A stretch of DNA of 64,000 nucleotides from Crossaster papposus (lineage: Eukaryota; Echinodermata; Asteroidea; Velatida; Solasteridae). The notes under the pieces were generated by a model. That model was not told the DNA's origin. It made no database searches and saw only the letters and a program-made list of their open reading frames with translations. Numbering within the stretch: position 1 is the stretch's first letter; the number at the start of each line of letters is the position of its first letter. Position numbers and translations under genes: made by a program. Positions 33,174-45,623 of the stretch are shown here, one piece after another. Location of the stretch: assembly GCA_037893245.1 (NCBI GenBank), contig JBAIAA010000510.1, positions 744,001 to 808,000 of the forward strand. Reading direction: 5' to 3'.

Positions 33174-33480
33174 TCAAGGTTAATAAACGAATACATCAAC
33201 ACTTTTTCTAATTAATTCATCATATTTAGCATTACAAATAAAAGGCATGAGAGTGGTCTGAAGCCCAGATATTCTGTTTACAAATCTATAAATTCGTGTT
33301 ATTCAACTTTAACAATAATTGGCACGAGAGGTATTCGAACCCTCTAGCTTCTGTTCACGAGATAGAAGACTTACAACTTGGCCACAGCTCCTTGCCGTTA
33401 ATTAACTCATACATGAACACTTTCTAAAAGCAAGTTCTTGTAATTCATGTTAATTAGCTTAAAATGGTTTTTTTTTTTAA

Positions 33481-33552
33481 AGGCGCGAGGGGTGTTCGAA
33501 CCCTCGATCTTCTGTTTACAAAACAGACGCCTTACCACTTGGCCACCGCGCC
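33481..33552 (-). tRNA. tRNA-Thr(TGT), variant P
   Basis: Variant P with a second T-stem mismatch (A50-C64). Confidence 0.7.
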
Positions 33553-33857
33553 TCAAGGTTAATAAACAAAGACACCAACACTTTTTCTCATTAATTATTG
33601 ATATTTAGCATTACAAATAAAAGGCACAATAGGGGTCTGAAGCCCAGGTATTCTGTTTACGAATCTATAAATTCGTGTTATTCAGCTTTAACAATAATTG
33701 GCACGAGAGGGATTCGAACCCTCTAGCTTCTGTTCACGAGATAGACGACTTACAACGTGGCCACAGCTCCTCGACGTAAATGTGCTCATAAATTAACACT
33801 TTCTAATATCAAGTCGTTGTAATTCATGTTATTCAGCTTAAAATGGTTTTAAAAACA

Positions 33858-33929
33858 AGGCGCGAGAGGGGTTCGAACCCTCGATCTTCTGTTTACGAAA
33901 CAGACGCCTTACCACTTGGCCACCGCGCC
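33858..33929 (-). tRNA. tRNA-Thr(CGT)
   Basis: Consensus; T5 trailer. Confidence 0.92.
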
Positions 33930-34234
33930 TCAAGGTTAATAAACGAATACATCAACACTTTTTCTCATTAATTATTAATATTTAGCATTACAAATAAAAG
34001 GCATGAGAGTGGTCTGAAGCCCAGATATTCTGTTTACAAATCTATAAATTCGTGTTATTCAACTTTAACAATAATTGGCACGAGAGGTATTCGAACCCTC
34101 TAGCTTCTGTTCACGAGATAGACGACTTACAACTTGGCCACAGCTCCTCGCCGTTAATTAACTCATACATGAACACTTTATAAAAGCAAGTTCTTGTAAT
34201 TCATGTTAATTAGCTTTAAATTGTTTTAAAAACA

Positions 34235-34306
34235 AGGCGCGAGAGGGGTTCGAACCCTCGATCTTTTGTTTACGAAACAGACGCCTTACCACTTGGCCAC
34301 CGCGCC
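34235..34306 (-). tRNA. tRNA-Thr(CGT)
   Basis: C28-A42 mismatch. Confidence 0.8.
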
Positions 34307-34611
34307 TCAATGTTAATCAACGAATACATCAACCCTTTTTCTCATTAATTATTAATATTTAGCATTACAAATAAAAGGCATCAGAGAGTTCTGAAGCCCA
34401 GATATTCTGTTTACGAATCTATAAATTCGTGTTATTCAACTTTAACAATAATTGGCACGAGAGGGATTCGAACCCTTTAGCTTCTGTTCACGAGATAGAC
34501 GACTTACAACTTGGCCACAGCTCCTCGCCGTTAATGAACTCATACATGAACACTTTCTAAAAGCAAGTTCTTATAATTCATGTTAATTAGCTTAAAATTG
34601 TTTTAAAGACA

Positions 34612-34683
34612 AGGCGCGAGAGGGGTTCGAACCCTCGATCTTCTGTTTACAAAACAGACGCCTTACCACTTGGCCACCGCGCC
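34612..34683 (-). tRNA. tRNA-Thr(TGT)
   Basis: Consensus body; T3 trailer. Confidence 0.88.
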
Positions 34684-34986
34684 TCAATGTTAATAAACGA
34701 ATACATCAACCCTTTTTCTCATTAATTATTAATATTTAGCATTACAAATAAAAAGAATGAGAGTGGTGTGAAGCCCAGATATTGTGTTTACGAATCTATA
34801 AATTCGTGTTATTCAACTTTAACAATAATTGGCACGAGAGGGATTCGAACCCTTTAGCTTCTGTTCACGAGATAGACGACTTACAACTTGGCCACAGCTC
34901 CTCGCCGTTAATGAACTCATATGAACACTTTCTAAAAGCAAGTTCTTATAATTCATGTTAATTAGCTTAAAATTGTTTTAAAGACA

Positions 34987-35058
34987 AGGCGCGAGAGGGG
35001 TTCGAACCCTCGATCTTCTGTTTACAAAACAGACGCCTTACCACTTGGCCACCGCGCC
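34987..35058 (-). tRNA. tRNA-Thr(TGT)
   Basis: Consensus body; T3 trailer. Confidence 0.88.
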
Positions 35059-35363
35059 TCAAAGTTAATATACAAATACATCAACACTTTTTCTCATTAA
35101 TTATTAATATTTAGCATTACAAATAAAAGGCATCAGAGAGTTCTGAAGCCCAGATATTCTGTTTACGAATCTATAAATTCGTGTTATTCAACTTTAACAA
35201 TAATTGGCACGAGAGGGATTCGAACCCTTTAGCTTCTGTTCACGAGATAGACGACTTACAACTTGGCCACAGCTCCTCGCCGTTAATGAACTCATACATG
35301 AACACTTTCTAAAAGCAAGTTCTTATAATTCATGTTAATTAGCTTAAAATTGTTTTAAAGACA

Positions 35364-35435
35364 AGGCGCGAGAGGGGTTCGAACCCTCGATCTTCTGTTT
35401 ACAAAACAGACGCCTTACCACTTGGCCACCGCGCC
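35364..35435 (-). tRNA. tRNA-Thr(TGT)
   Basis: Consensus body; T3 trailer. Third TGT copy in a row. Confidence 0.88.
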
Positions 35436-35740
35436 TCAATGTTAATAAACGAATACATCAACACTTTTTCTCATTAATTATTAATATTTAGCATTACAAA
35501 TAAAAAGAATGAGAGTGGTGTGAAGCCCAGATATTCTGTTTACGAATCTATAAATTCGTGTTATTCAACTTTAACAATAATTGGCACGAGAGGGATTCGA
35601 ACCCTTTAGCTTCTGTTCACGAGATAGACGACTTACAACTTGGCCACAGCTCCTCGCCGTTAATGAACTCATACATGAACACTTTCTAAAAGCAAGTTCT
35701 TATAATTCATGTTAATTAGCTTAAAATTGTTTTAAAAACA

Positions 35741-35812
35741 AGGCGGGAGAGGGGTTCGAACCCTCGATCTTCTGTTTACGAAACAGACGCCTTACCACTT
35801 GGCCACCGCGCC
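35741..35812 (-). tRNA. tRNA-Thr(CGT)
   Basis: C5-C68 acceptor mismatch; T5 trailer. Confidence 0.8.
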
Positions 35813-36116
35813 CAAGGTTAATAAACGAATACATCAACACTTTTTTAAATTATTTCATCATATTTAGCATTACAAATAAAAGGCACAATAGGGGTCTGAA
35901 GCCCAGGTATTCTGTTTACGAATCTATAAATTCGTGTTATTCAGCTTTAACAATAATTGGCACGAGAGGGATTCGAACCCTCTAGCTTCTGTTCACGAGA
36001 TAGACGACTTACAACGTGGCCACAGCTCCTCGACGTAAATGTGCTCATAAATTAACACTTTCTAATATCAAGTCGTTGTAATTCATGTTATTCAGCTTAA
36101 AATGGTTTTAAAAAGA

Positions 36117-36188
36117 AGGCGCGATAGGAGTTCGAACCCTTGATATTATGTTTACGAAACAGACGCCTTACCACTTGGCCATCGCGCC
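36117..36188 (-). pseudogene. damaged tRNA-Thr(CGT)
   Basis: Same lesions as at 31969, 4148 bp away. Confidence 0.65.
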
Positions 36189-36494
36189 TCAAGGTTAATA
36201 AACAAATACATCAACACTTTTTCTCATTAATTATTGATATTTAGCATTACAAATAAAAGGCATGATAGTGGTCTGAAGCCCAGATATTCTATTTACGAAT
36301 CTATAAATTCGTGTTATTCAACTTTAACAATAATTGGCACGAGAGGTATTCGAACCCTCTAGCTTCTGTTTTCGAGATAGACGACTTACAACTTGGCCAC
36401 AGCTCCTCGCCGTTAATGAACTCATACATGAACACTTTCTAAAAGCAAGTTCTTGTAATTCATGTTAATTAGCTTAAAATTGTTTTTTTTTTAA

Positions 36495-36566
36495 AGGCGC
36501 GAGAGGTGTTCGAACCCTCGATCTTCTGTTTACAAAACAGACGCCTTACCACTTGGCCACCGCGCC
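36495..36566 (-). tRNA. tRNA-Thr(TGT), variant P
   Basis: Variant P; 4148 bp from 32347. Confidence 0.75.
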
Positions 36567-36872
36567 TCAAGGTTAATAAACAAAGACACCAACACTTTTT
36601 CTCATTAATTATTGATATTTAGCATTACAAATAAAAGGCATGAGAGTGGTCTGAAGCCCAGATATTCTGTTTACGAATCTATAAATTTGTGTTATTCAAA
36701 TTTAACAATAATTGGCACGAGAGGTATTCGAACCATTTAGCTTCTGTTCACGAGATAGACGACTTACAACGTAGCCACAGCTCTTCGACGTAAATGTACT
36801 CATAAATGAACAGGATCTAATATCAAGTCGTTGTAATTCATGTTATTCAGCTTAAAAGGGTTTTAAAACACA

Positions 36873-36944
36873 AGGCGCAAGAGGAGTTCGAACCCTTGAT
36901 CTTCTGTTTACGAAACAGACGCCTTACTACTTGGCCACCGCGCC
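36873..36944 (-). tRNA. tRNA-Thr(CGT), variant V
   Basis: Variant V; 4148 bp from 32725. Confidence 0.7.
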
Positions 36945-37249
36945 TCAAGCTTGATAAACGAATACCTCAAAAGTTTTTCTAATTATTTCATCATATTTAG
37001 CATTACAAATAAAAGGCATGAGAGTGGTCTGAAGCCCAGATATTCTGTTTACGAATCTATAAATTCGTGTTATTCAACTTTAACAATAATTGGCACGAGA
37101 GGGATTCGAACCCTTTAGCTTCTGTTCACGAGATAGTCGACTTACAACTTGGCCACAACTCCTCGCCGTTAATGAACTCATACATGAACACTTTCTAAAA
37201 GCAAGTTCTTGTAATTCATGTTATTCAGCTTTAAATGGTTTTAAAAACC

Positions 37250-37321
37250 AGGCGCGAGAGGGGTTCGAACCCTCGATCTTCTGTTTACGAAACAGACGCC
37301 TTACCACTTGGCCACCGCGCC
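37250..37321 (-). tRNA. tRNA-Thr(CGT)
   Basis: Consensus; T5 trailer. Confidence 0.92.
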
Positions 37322-37628
37322 TCAAGGTTAATAAACGAATACATCAACACTTTTTCTAATTAATTCATCATATTTAGCATTACAAATAAAAGGCATGAGA
37401 GTGGTCTGAAGCCCAGATATTCTGTTTACAAATCTATAAATTCGTGTTATTCAACTTTAACAATAATTGGCACGAGAGGTATTCGAACCCTCTAGCTTCT
37501 GTTCACGAGATAGAAGACTTACAACTTGGCCACAGCTCCTTGCCGTTAATTAACTCATACATGAACACTTTCTAAAAGCAAGTTCTTGTAATTCATGTTA
37601 ATTAGCTTAAAATGGTTTTTTTTTTTAA

Positions 37629-37700
37629 AGGCGCGAGGGGTGTTCGAACCCTCGATCTTCTGTTTACAAAACAGACGCCTTACCACTTGGCCACCGCGCC
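37629..37700 (-). tRNA. tRNA-Thr(TGT), variant P
   Basis: As at 33481, with two T-stem mismatches. Confidence 0.7.
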
Positions 37701-38005
37701 TCAAGGTTAATAAACAAAGACACCAACACTTTTTCTCATTAATTATTGATATTTAGCATTACAAATAAAAGGCACAATAGGGGTCTGAAGCCCAGGTATT
37801 CTGTTTACGAATCTATAAATTCGTGTTATTCAGCTTTAACAATAATTGGCACGAGAGGGATTCGAACCCTCTAGCTTCTGTTCACGAGATAGACGACTTA
37901 CAACGTGGCCACAGCTCCTCGACGTAAATGTGCTCATAAATTAACACTTTCTAATATCAAGTCGTTGTAATTCATGTTATTCAGCTTAAAATGGTTTTAA
38001 AAACA

Positions 38006-38077
38006 AGGCGCGAGAGGGGTTCGAACCCTCGATCTTCTGTTTACGAAACAGACGCCTTACCACTTGGCCACCGCGCC
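38006..38077 (-). tRNA. tRNA-Thr(CGT)
   Basis: Consensus; T5 trailer. Confidence 0.92.
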
Positions 38078-38382
38078 TCAAGGTTAATAAACGAATACAT
38101 CAACACTTTTTCTCATTAATTATTAATATTTAGCATTACAAATAAAAGGCATGAGAGTGGTCTGAAGCCCAGATATTCTGTTTACAAATCTATAAATTCG
38201 TGTTATTCAACTTTAACAATAATTGGCACGAGAGGTATTCGAACCCTCTAGCTTCTGTTCACGAGATAGACGACTTACAACTTGGCCACAGCTCCTCGCC
38301 GTTAATTAACTCATACATGAACACTTTATAAAAGCAAGTTCTTGTAATTCATGTTAATTAGCTTTAAATTGTTTTAAAAACA

Positions 38383-38454
38383 AGGCGCGAGAGGGGTTCG
38401 AACCCTCGATCTTTTGTTTACGAAACAGACGCCTTACCACTTGGCCACCGCGCC
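38383..38454 (-). tRNA. tRNA-Thr(CGT)
   Basis: C28-A42 mismatch. Confidence 0.8.
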
Positions 38455-38759
38455 TCAATGTTAATCAACGAATACATCAACCCTTTTTCTCATTAATTAT
38501 TAATATTTAGCATTACAAATAAAAGGCATCAGAGAGTTCTGAAGCCCAGATATTCTGTTTACGAATCTATAAATTCGTGTTATTCAACTTTAACAATAAT
38601 TGGCACGAGAGGGATTCGAACCCTTTAGCTTCTGTTCACGAGATAGACGACTTACAACTTGGCCACAGCTCCTCGCCGTTAATGAACTCATACATGAACA
38701 CTTTCTAAAAGCAAGTTCTTATAATTCATGTTAATTAGCTTAAAATTGTTTTAAAGACA

Positions 38760-38831
38760 AGGCGCGAGAGGGGTTCGAACCCTCGATCTTCTGTTTACAA
38801 AACAGACGCCTTACCACTTGGCCACCGCGCC
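38760..38831 (-). tRNA. tRNA-Thr(TGT)
   Basis: Consensus body; T3 trailer. Confidence 0.88.
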
Positions 38832-39134
38832 TCAATGTTAATAAACGAATACATCAACCCTTTTTCTCATTAATTATTAATATTTAGCATTACAAATAAA
38901 AAGAATGAGAGTGGTGTGAAGCCCAGATATTGTGTTTACGAATCTATAAATTCGTGTTATTCAACTTTAACAATAATTGGCACGAGAGGGATTCGAACCC
39001 TTTAGCTTCTGTTCACGAGATAGACGACTTACAACTTGGCCACAGCTCCTCGCCGTTAATGAACTCATATGAACACTTTCTAAAAGCAAGTTCTTATAAT
39101 TCATGTTAATTAGCTTAAAATTGTTTTAAAGACA

Positions 39135-39206
39135 AGGCGCGAGAGGGGTTCGAACCCTCGATCTTCTGTTTACAAAACAGACGCCTTACCACTTGGCCAC
39201 CGCGCC
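39135..39206 (-). tRNA. tRNA-Thr(TGT)
   Basis: Consensus body; T3 trailer. Confidence 0.88.
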
Positions 39207-39511
39207 TCAAAGTTAATATACAAATACATCAACACTTTTTCTCATTAATTATTAATATTTAGCATTACAAATAAAAGGCATCAGAGAGTTCTGAAGCCCA
39301 GATATTCTGTTTACGAATCTATAAATTCGTGTTATTCAACTTTAACAATAATTGGCACGAGAGGGATTCGAACCCTTTAGCTTCTGTTCACGAGATAGAC
39401 GACTTACAACTTGGCCACAGCTCCTCGCCGTTAATGAACTCATACATGAACACTTTCTAAAAGCAAGTTCTTATAATTCATGTTAATTAGCTTAAAATTG
39501 TTTTAAAGACA

Positions 39512-39583
39512 AGGCGCGAGAGGGGTTCGAACCCTCGATCTTCTGTTTACAAAACAGACGCCTTACCACTTGGCCACCGCGCC
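39512..39583 (-). tRNA. tRNA-Thr(TGT)
   Basis: Consensus body; T3 trailer. Confidence 0.88.
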
Positions 39584-39888
39584 TCAATGTTAATAAACGA
39601 ATACATCAACACTTTTTCTCATTAATTATTAATATTTAGCATTACAAATAAAAAGAATGAGAGTGGTGTGAAGCCCAGATATTCTGTTTACGAATCTATA
39701 AATTCGTGTTATTCAACTTTAACAATAATTGGCACGAGAGGGATTCGAACCCTTTAGCTTCTGTTCACGAGATAGACGACTTACAACTTGGCCACAGCTC
39801 CTCGCCGTTAATGAACTCATACATGAACACTTTCTAAAAGCAAGTTCTTATAATTCATGTTAATTAGCTTAAAATTGTTTTAAAAACA

Positions 39889-39960
39889 AGGCGGGAGAGG
39901 GGTTCGAACCCTCGATCTTCTGTTTACGAAACAGACGCCTTACCACTTGGCCACCGCGCC
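39889..39960 (-). tRNA. tRNA-Thr(CGT)
   Basis: C5-C68 acceptor mismatch; T5 trailer. Confidence 0.8.
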
Positions 39961-40264
39961 CAAGGTTAATAAACGAATACATCAACACTTTTTTAAATTA
40001 TTTCATCATATTTAGCATTACAAATAAAAGGCACAATAGGGGTCTGAAGCCCAGGTATTCTGTTTACGAATCTATAAATTCGTGTTATTCAGCTTTAACA
40101 ATAATTGGCACGAGAGGGATTCGAACCCTCTAGCTTCTGTTCACGAGATAGACGACTTACAACGTGGCCACAGCTCCTCGACGTAAATGTGCTCATAAAT
40201 TAACACTTTCTAATATCAAGTCGTTGTAATTCATGTTATTCAGCTTAAAATGGTTTTAAAAAGA

Positions 40265-40336
40265 AGGCGCGATAGGAGTTCGAACCCTTGATATTATGTT
40301 TACGAAACAGACGCCTTACCACTTGGCCATCGCGCC
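40265..40336 (-). pseudogene. damaged tRNA-Thr(CGT)
   Basis: Same lesions as at 31969 and 36117. Confidence 0.65.
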
Positions 40337-40642
40337 TCAAGGTTAATAAACAAATACATCAACACTTTTTCTCATTAATTATTGATATTTAGCATTACAA
40401 ATAAAAGGCATGATAGTGGTCTGAAGCCCAGATATTCTATTTACGAATCTATAAATTCGTGTTATTCAACTTTAACAATAATTGGCACGAGAGGTATTCG
40501 AACCCTCTAGCTTCTGTTTTCGAGATAGACGACTTACAACTTGGCCACAGCTCCTCGCCGTTAATGAACTCATACATGAACACTTTCTAAAAGCAAGTTC
40601 TTGTAATTCATGTTAATTAGCTTAAAATTGTTTTTTTTTTAA

Positions 40643-40714
40643 AGGCGCGAGAGGTGTTCGAACCCTCGATCTTCTGTTTACAAAACAGACGCCTTACCAC
40701 TTGGCCACCGCGCC
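40643..40714 (-). tRNA. tRNA-Thr(TGT), variant P
   Basis: Variant P. Confidence 0.75.
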
Positions 40715-41020
40715 TCAAGGTTAATAAACAAAGACACCAACACTTTTTCTCATTAATTATTGATATTTAGCATTACAAATAAAAGGCATGAGAGTGGTCT
40801 GAAGCCCAGATATTCTGTTTACGAATCTATAAATTTGTGTTATTCAAATTTAACAATAATTGGCACGAGAGGTATTCGAACCATTTAGCTTCTGTTCACG
40901 AGATAGACGACTTACAACGTAGCCACAGCTCTTCGACGTAAATGTACTCATAAATGAACAGGATCTAATATCAAGTCGTTGTAATTCATGTTATTCAGCT
41001 TAAAAGGGTTTTAAAACACA

Positions 41021-41092
41021 AGGCGCAAGAGGAGTTCGAACCCTTGATCTTCTGTTTACGAAACAGACGCCTTACTACTTGGCCACCGCGCC
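41021..41092 (-). tRNA. tRNA-Thr(CGT), variant V
   Basis: Variant V. Confidence 0.7.
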
Positions 41093-41397
41093 TCAAGCTT
41101 GATAAACGAATACCTCAAAAGTTTTTCTAATTATTTCATCATATTTAGCATTACAAATAAAAGGCATGAGAGTGGTCTGAAGCCCAGATATTCTGTTTAC
41201 GAATCTATAAATTCGTGTTATTCAACTTTAACAATAATTGGCACGAGAGGGATTCGAACCCTTTAGCTTCTGTTCACGAGATAGTCGACTTACAACTTGG
41301 CCACAACTCCTCGCCGTTAATGAACTCATACATGAACACTTTCTAAAAGCAAGTTCTTGTAATTCATGTTATTCAGCTTTAAATGGTTTTAAAAACC

Positions 41398-41469
41398 AGG
41401 CGCGAGAGGGGTTCGAACCCTCGATCTTCTGTTTACGAAACAGACGCCTTACCACTTGGCCACCGCGCC
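41398..41469 (-). tRNA. tRNA-Thr(CGT)
   Basis: Consensus; T5 trailer. Confidence 0.92.
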
Positions 41470-41776
41470 TCAAGGTTAATAAACGAATACATCAACACTT
41501 TTTCTAATTAATTCATCATATTTAGCATTACAAATAAAAGGCATGAGAGTGGTCTGAAGCCCAGATATTCTGTTTACAAATCTATAAATTCGTGTTATTC
41601 AACTTTAACAATAATTGGCACGAGAGGTATTCGAACCCTCTAGCTTCTGTTCACGAGATAGAAGACTTACAACTTGGCCACAGCTCCTTGCCGTTAATTA
41701 ACTCATACATGAACACTTTCTAAAAGCAAGTTCTTGTAATTCATGTTAATTAGCTTAAAATGGTTTTTTTTTTTAA

Positions 41777-41848
41777 AGGCGCGAGGGGTGTTCGAACCCT
41801 CGATCTTCTGTTTACAAAACAGACGCCTTACCACTTGGCCACCGCGCC
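41777..41848 (-). tRNA. tRNA-Thr(TGT), variant P
   Basis: As at 33481. Confidence 0.7.
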
Positions 41849-42154
41849 TCAAGGTTAATAAACAAAGACACCAACACTTTTTCTCATTAATTATTGATAT
41901 TTAGCATTACAAATAAAAGGCATGAGAGTGGTCTGAAGCCCAGATATTCTGTTTACGAATCTATAAATTTGTGTTATTCAAATTTAACAATAATTGGCAC
42001 GAGAGGTATTCGAACCATTTAGCTTCTGTTCACGAGATAGACGACTTACAACGTAGCCACAGCTCTTCGACGTAAATGTACTCATAAATGAACAGGATCT
42101 AATATCAAGTCGTTGTAATTCATGTTATTCAGCTTAAAAGGGTTTTAAAACACA

Positions 42155-42226
42155 AGGCGCAAGAGGAGTTCGAACCTTTGATCTTCTGTTTACGAAACAG
42201 ACGCCTTACTACTTGGCCACCGCGCC
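42155..42226 (-). tRNA. tRNA-Thr(CGT), variant V
   Basis: Variant V with one extra T-stem change (plus strand gaacctttg). Confidence 0.65.
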
Positions 42227-42531
42227 TCAAGCTTGATAAACGAATACCTCAAAAGTTTTTCTAATTATTTCATCATATTTAGCATTACAAATAAAAGGCA
42301 TGAGAGTGGTCTGAAGCCCAGATATTCTGTTTACGAATCTATAAATTCGTGTTATTCAACTTTAACAATAATTGGCACGAGAGGGATTCGAACCCTTTAG
42401 CTTCTGTTCACGAGATAGTCGACTTACAACTTGGCCACAACTCCTCGCCGTTAATGAACTCATACATGAACACTTTCTAAAAGCAAGTTCTTGTAATTCA
42501 TGTTATTCAGCTTCAAATGGTTTTAAAAACC

Positions 42532-42603
42532 AGGCGCGAGAGGGGTTCGAACCCTCGATATTCTGTTTACGAAACAGACGCCTTACCACTTGGCCACCGC
42601 GCC
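42532..42603 (-). tRNA. tRNA-Thr(CGT)
   Basis: Variable loop ATATC in place of AGATC; otherwise consensus. Confidence 0.9.
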
Positions 42604-42908
42604 TCAAGGTTAATAAACGAATACATCAACACTTTTTCTAATTAATTCATCATATTTAGCATTACAAATAAAAGGCATGAGAGTGGTCTGAAGCCCAGAT
42701 ATTCTGTTTACAAATCTATAAATTCGTGTTATTCAACTTTAACAATAATTGGCACGAGAGGTATTCGAACCCTCTAGCTTCTGTTCACGAGATAGAAGAC
42801 TTACAACTTGGGCACAGCTCCTCGCCGTTAATTAACTCATACATGAACACTTTCTAAAAGCAAGTTCTTGTAATTCATGTTAATTAGCTTAAAATGGTTT
42901 TAAAAACA

Positions 42909-42980
42909 AGGCGCGAGAGGGGTTCGAACCCTCGATCTTCTGTTTACGAAACAGACGCCTTACCACTTGGCCACCGCGCC
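42909..42980 (-). tRNA. tRNA-Thr(CGT)
   Basis: Consensus; T5 trailer. Confidence 0.92.
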
Positions 42981-43285
42981 GCAAGGTTAATAAACGAATA
43001 CGTCAACACTTTTTTTAATTATTTCATCATATTTAGCATTACAAATAAAAGGCACAATAGGGGTCTGAAGCCCAGGTATTCTGTTTACGAATCTATAAAT
43101 TCGTGTTATTCAGCTTTAACAATAATTGGCACGAGAGGTATTCGAACCCTCTAGCTTCTGTTCACGAGATAGAAGACTTACAACTTGGCCACAGCTCCTC
43201 GCCGTTAATTAACTCATACATGAACACTTTCTAAAAGCAAGTTCTTGTAATTCATGTTAATTAGCTTTAAATTGTTTTAAAAACA

Positions 43286-43357
43286 AGGCGCGAGAGGGGT
43301 TCGAACCCTCGATCTTCTGTTTACGAAACAGACGCCTTACCACTTGGCCACCGCGCC
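43286..43357 (-). tRNA. tRNA-Thr(CGT)
   Basis: Consensus; T5 trailer. Confidence 0.92.
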
Positions 43358-43662
43358 TCAAAGTTAATATACGAATACATCAACACTTTATCTCATTAAT
43401 TAATGATATTTAGCATTACAAATAAAAGGCATCAGAGGGTTCTGAAGCCCAGATATTCTGTTTACGAATCTATAAATTCGTGTTATTCAACTTTAACAAT
43501 AATTGGCACGAGAGGGATTCGAACCCTTTAGCTTCTGTTCACGAGATAGACGACTTACAACGTGGCCACAGCTCCTCGACGTAAATGTGCTCATAAATTA
43601 ACACTTTCTAATATCAAGTCGTTGTAATTCATGTTATTCAGCTTAAAATGGTTTTAAAAACA

Positions 43663-43734
43663 AGGCGCGAGAGGGGTTCGAACCCTCGATCTTCTGTTTA
43701 CGAAACAGACGCCTTACCACTTGGCAACCGCGCC
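43663..43734 (-). tRNA. tRNA-Thr(CGT)
   Basis: Position 9 is T instead of G, also a change in the A box (TTGCCAAGTGG). Confidence 0.85.
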
Positions 43735-44039
43735 TCAAGGTTAATAAACGAATACATCAACACTTTTTCTCATTAATTATTAATATTTAGCATTACAAAT
43801 AAAAGGCATGAGAGTGGTCTGAAGCCCAGATATTCTGTTTACAAATCTATAAATTCGTGTTATTCAACTTTAACAATAATTGGCACGAGAGGTATTCGAA
43901 CCCTCTAGCTTCTGTTCACGAGATAGACGACTTACAACTTGGCCACAGCTCCTCGCCGTTAATTAACTCATACATGAACACTTTATAAAAGCAAGTTCTT
44001 GTAATTCATGTTAATTAGCTTTAAATTGTTTTAAAAACA

Positions 44040-44111
44040 AGGCGCGAGAGGGGTTCGAACCCTCGATCTTCTGTTTACGAAACAGACGCCTTACCACTTG
44101 GCCACCGCGCC
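44040..44111 (-). tRNA. tRNA-Thr(CGT)
   Basis: Consensus; T5 trailer. Lacks the C28-A42 change of its paralogues at 26314 and 30464. Confidence 0.92.
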
Positions 44112-44416
44112 TCAATGTTAATCAACGAATACATCAACCCTTTTTCTCATTAATTATTAATATTTAGCATTACAAATAAAAGGCATCAGAGAGTTCTGAA
44201 GCCCAGATATTCTGTTTACGAATCTATAAATTCGTGTTATTCAACTTTAACAATAATTGGCACGAGAGGGATTCGAACCCTTTAGCTTCTGTTCACGAGA
44301 TAGACGACTTACAACTTGGCCACAGCTCCTCGCCGTTAATGAACTCATACATGAACACTTTCTAAAAGCAAGTTCTTATAATTCATGTTAATTAGCTTAA
44401 AATTGTTTTAAAGACA

Positions 44417-44488
44417 AGGCGCGAGAGGGGTTCGAACCCTCGATCTTCTGTTTACAAAACAGACGCCTTACCACTTGGCCACCGCGCC
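44417..44488 (-). tRNA. tRNA-Thr(TGT)
   Basis: Consensus body; T3 trailer. Confidence 0.88.
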
Positions 44489-44797
44489 TCAATGTTAATA
44501 AACGAATACATCAACACTTTTTCTCATTAATCATTAATATTTAGCATTACAAATAAAAAGAATGAGAGTGGTGTGAAGCCCAGATACCGGTATTGTGTTT
44601 ACGAATCTATAAATTCGTGTTATTCAACTTTAACAATAATTGGCACGAGAGGGATTCGAACCCTTTAGCTTCTGTTCACGAGATAGACGACTTACAACTT
44701 GGCCACAGCTCCTCGCCGTTAATGAACTCATATGAACACTTTCTAAAAGCAAGTTCTTATAATTCATGTTAATTAGCTTAAAATTGTTTTAAAAACA

Positions 44798-44869
44798 AGG
44801 CGCGAGAGGGGTTCGAACCCTAGATCTTCTGTTTACAAAACAGACGCCTTACCACTTGGCCACCGCGCC
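44798..44869 (-). tRNA. tRNA-Thr(TGT)
   Basis: T49-C65 mismatch in the T stem; T5 trailer. Confidence 0.83.
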
Positions 44870-45174
44870 TCAATGTTAATAAACGAATACATCAACACTT
44901 TTTCTCATTAATTATTAATATTTAGCATTACAAATAAAAGGCATGAGAGTGGTCTGAAGCCCAGATATTTTGTTTACGAATCTATAAATTCGTGTTTTTC
45001 AACTTTAACAATAATTGGCACGAGAGGTATTCGAACCCTCTAGCTTCTGTTCTCGAGATAGTCGACTTACAACTTGGCCACAGCTCCTCGCCGTTAATGA
45101 ACTCATAAATGAACACTTTCTAATATCAAGTCGTTGTAATTCATGTTATTCAGCTTAAAATGGTTTTAAAAACC

Positions 45175-45246
45175 AGGCGCGAGAGGGGTTCGAACCCTCG
45201 ATCTTCTGTTTACGAAACAGACGCCTTACCACTTGGCCACCGCGCC
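45175..45246 (-). tRNA. tRNA-Thr(CGT)
   Basis: Consensus; T5 trailer. Confidence 0.92.
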
Positions 45247-45551
45247 TCAAGATTAATAAACAAATACATCAACACTTTTTCTCATTAATTATTGATATTT
45301 AGCATTACAAATAAAAGGCATGGGAGTGGTGTGAAGCCCAGATATTCAGTTTACGAATCTATAAATTCGTGTTATTCAACTTTAACAATAATTGGCACGA
45401 GAGGGATTCGAACCCTTTAGCTTCTGTTCACGAGATAGACGACTTACAACTTGGCCACAGCTCCTCGCCGTTAATGAACTCATACATGAACACTTTCTAA
45501 AAGCAAGTTTTTATAATTCATGTTAATTAGCTTAAAATTGTTTTAAAAACA

Positions 45552-45623
45552 AGGCAGGAGAGGGGTTCGAACCCTCGATCTTCTGTTTACGAAACAGACG
45601 CCTTACCACTTGGCCACCGCGCC
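45552..45623 (-). tRNA. tRNA-Thr(CGT)
   Basis: Acceptor 3' side TCCTGCC: C5-C68 mismatch plus G4-T69 wobble. Confidence 0.72.

Larger units (their letters stand above)
31969..36116 (-). repeat. 4148-bp higher-order repeat, copy 1
   Basis: Eleven units. Marker variants (damaged copy, P, V, C28-A42 and TGT runs) recur at exactly +4148 bp. A related block about 10-11 units earlier (26314 to 30464, +4150; 30464 to 34235, +3771) is less regular. Confidence 0.85.
36117..40264 (-). repeat. 4148-bp higher-order repeat, copy 2
   Basis: Repeats copy 1 marker for marker; no difference was noticed by eye. Confidence 0.85.
40265..41900 (-). repeat. 4148-bp higher-order repeat, partial copy 3
   Basis: Continues the period for about four more units, then departs near 41900. 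Confidence 0.75.
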
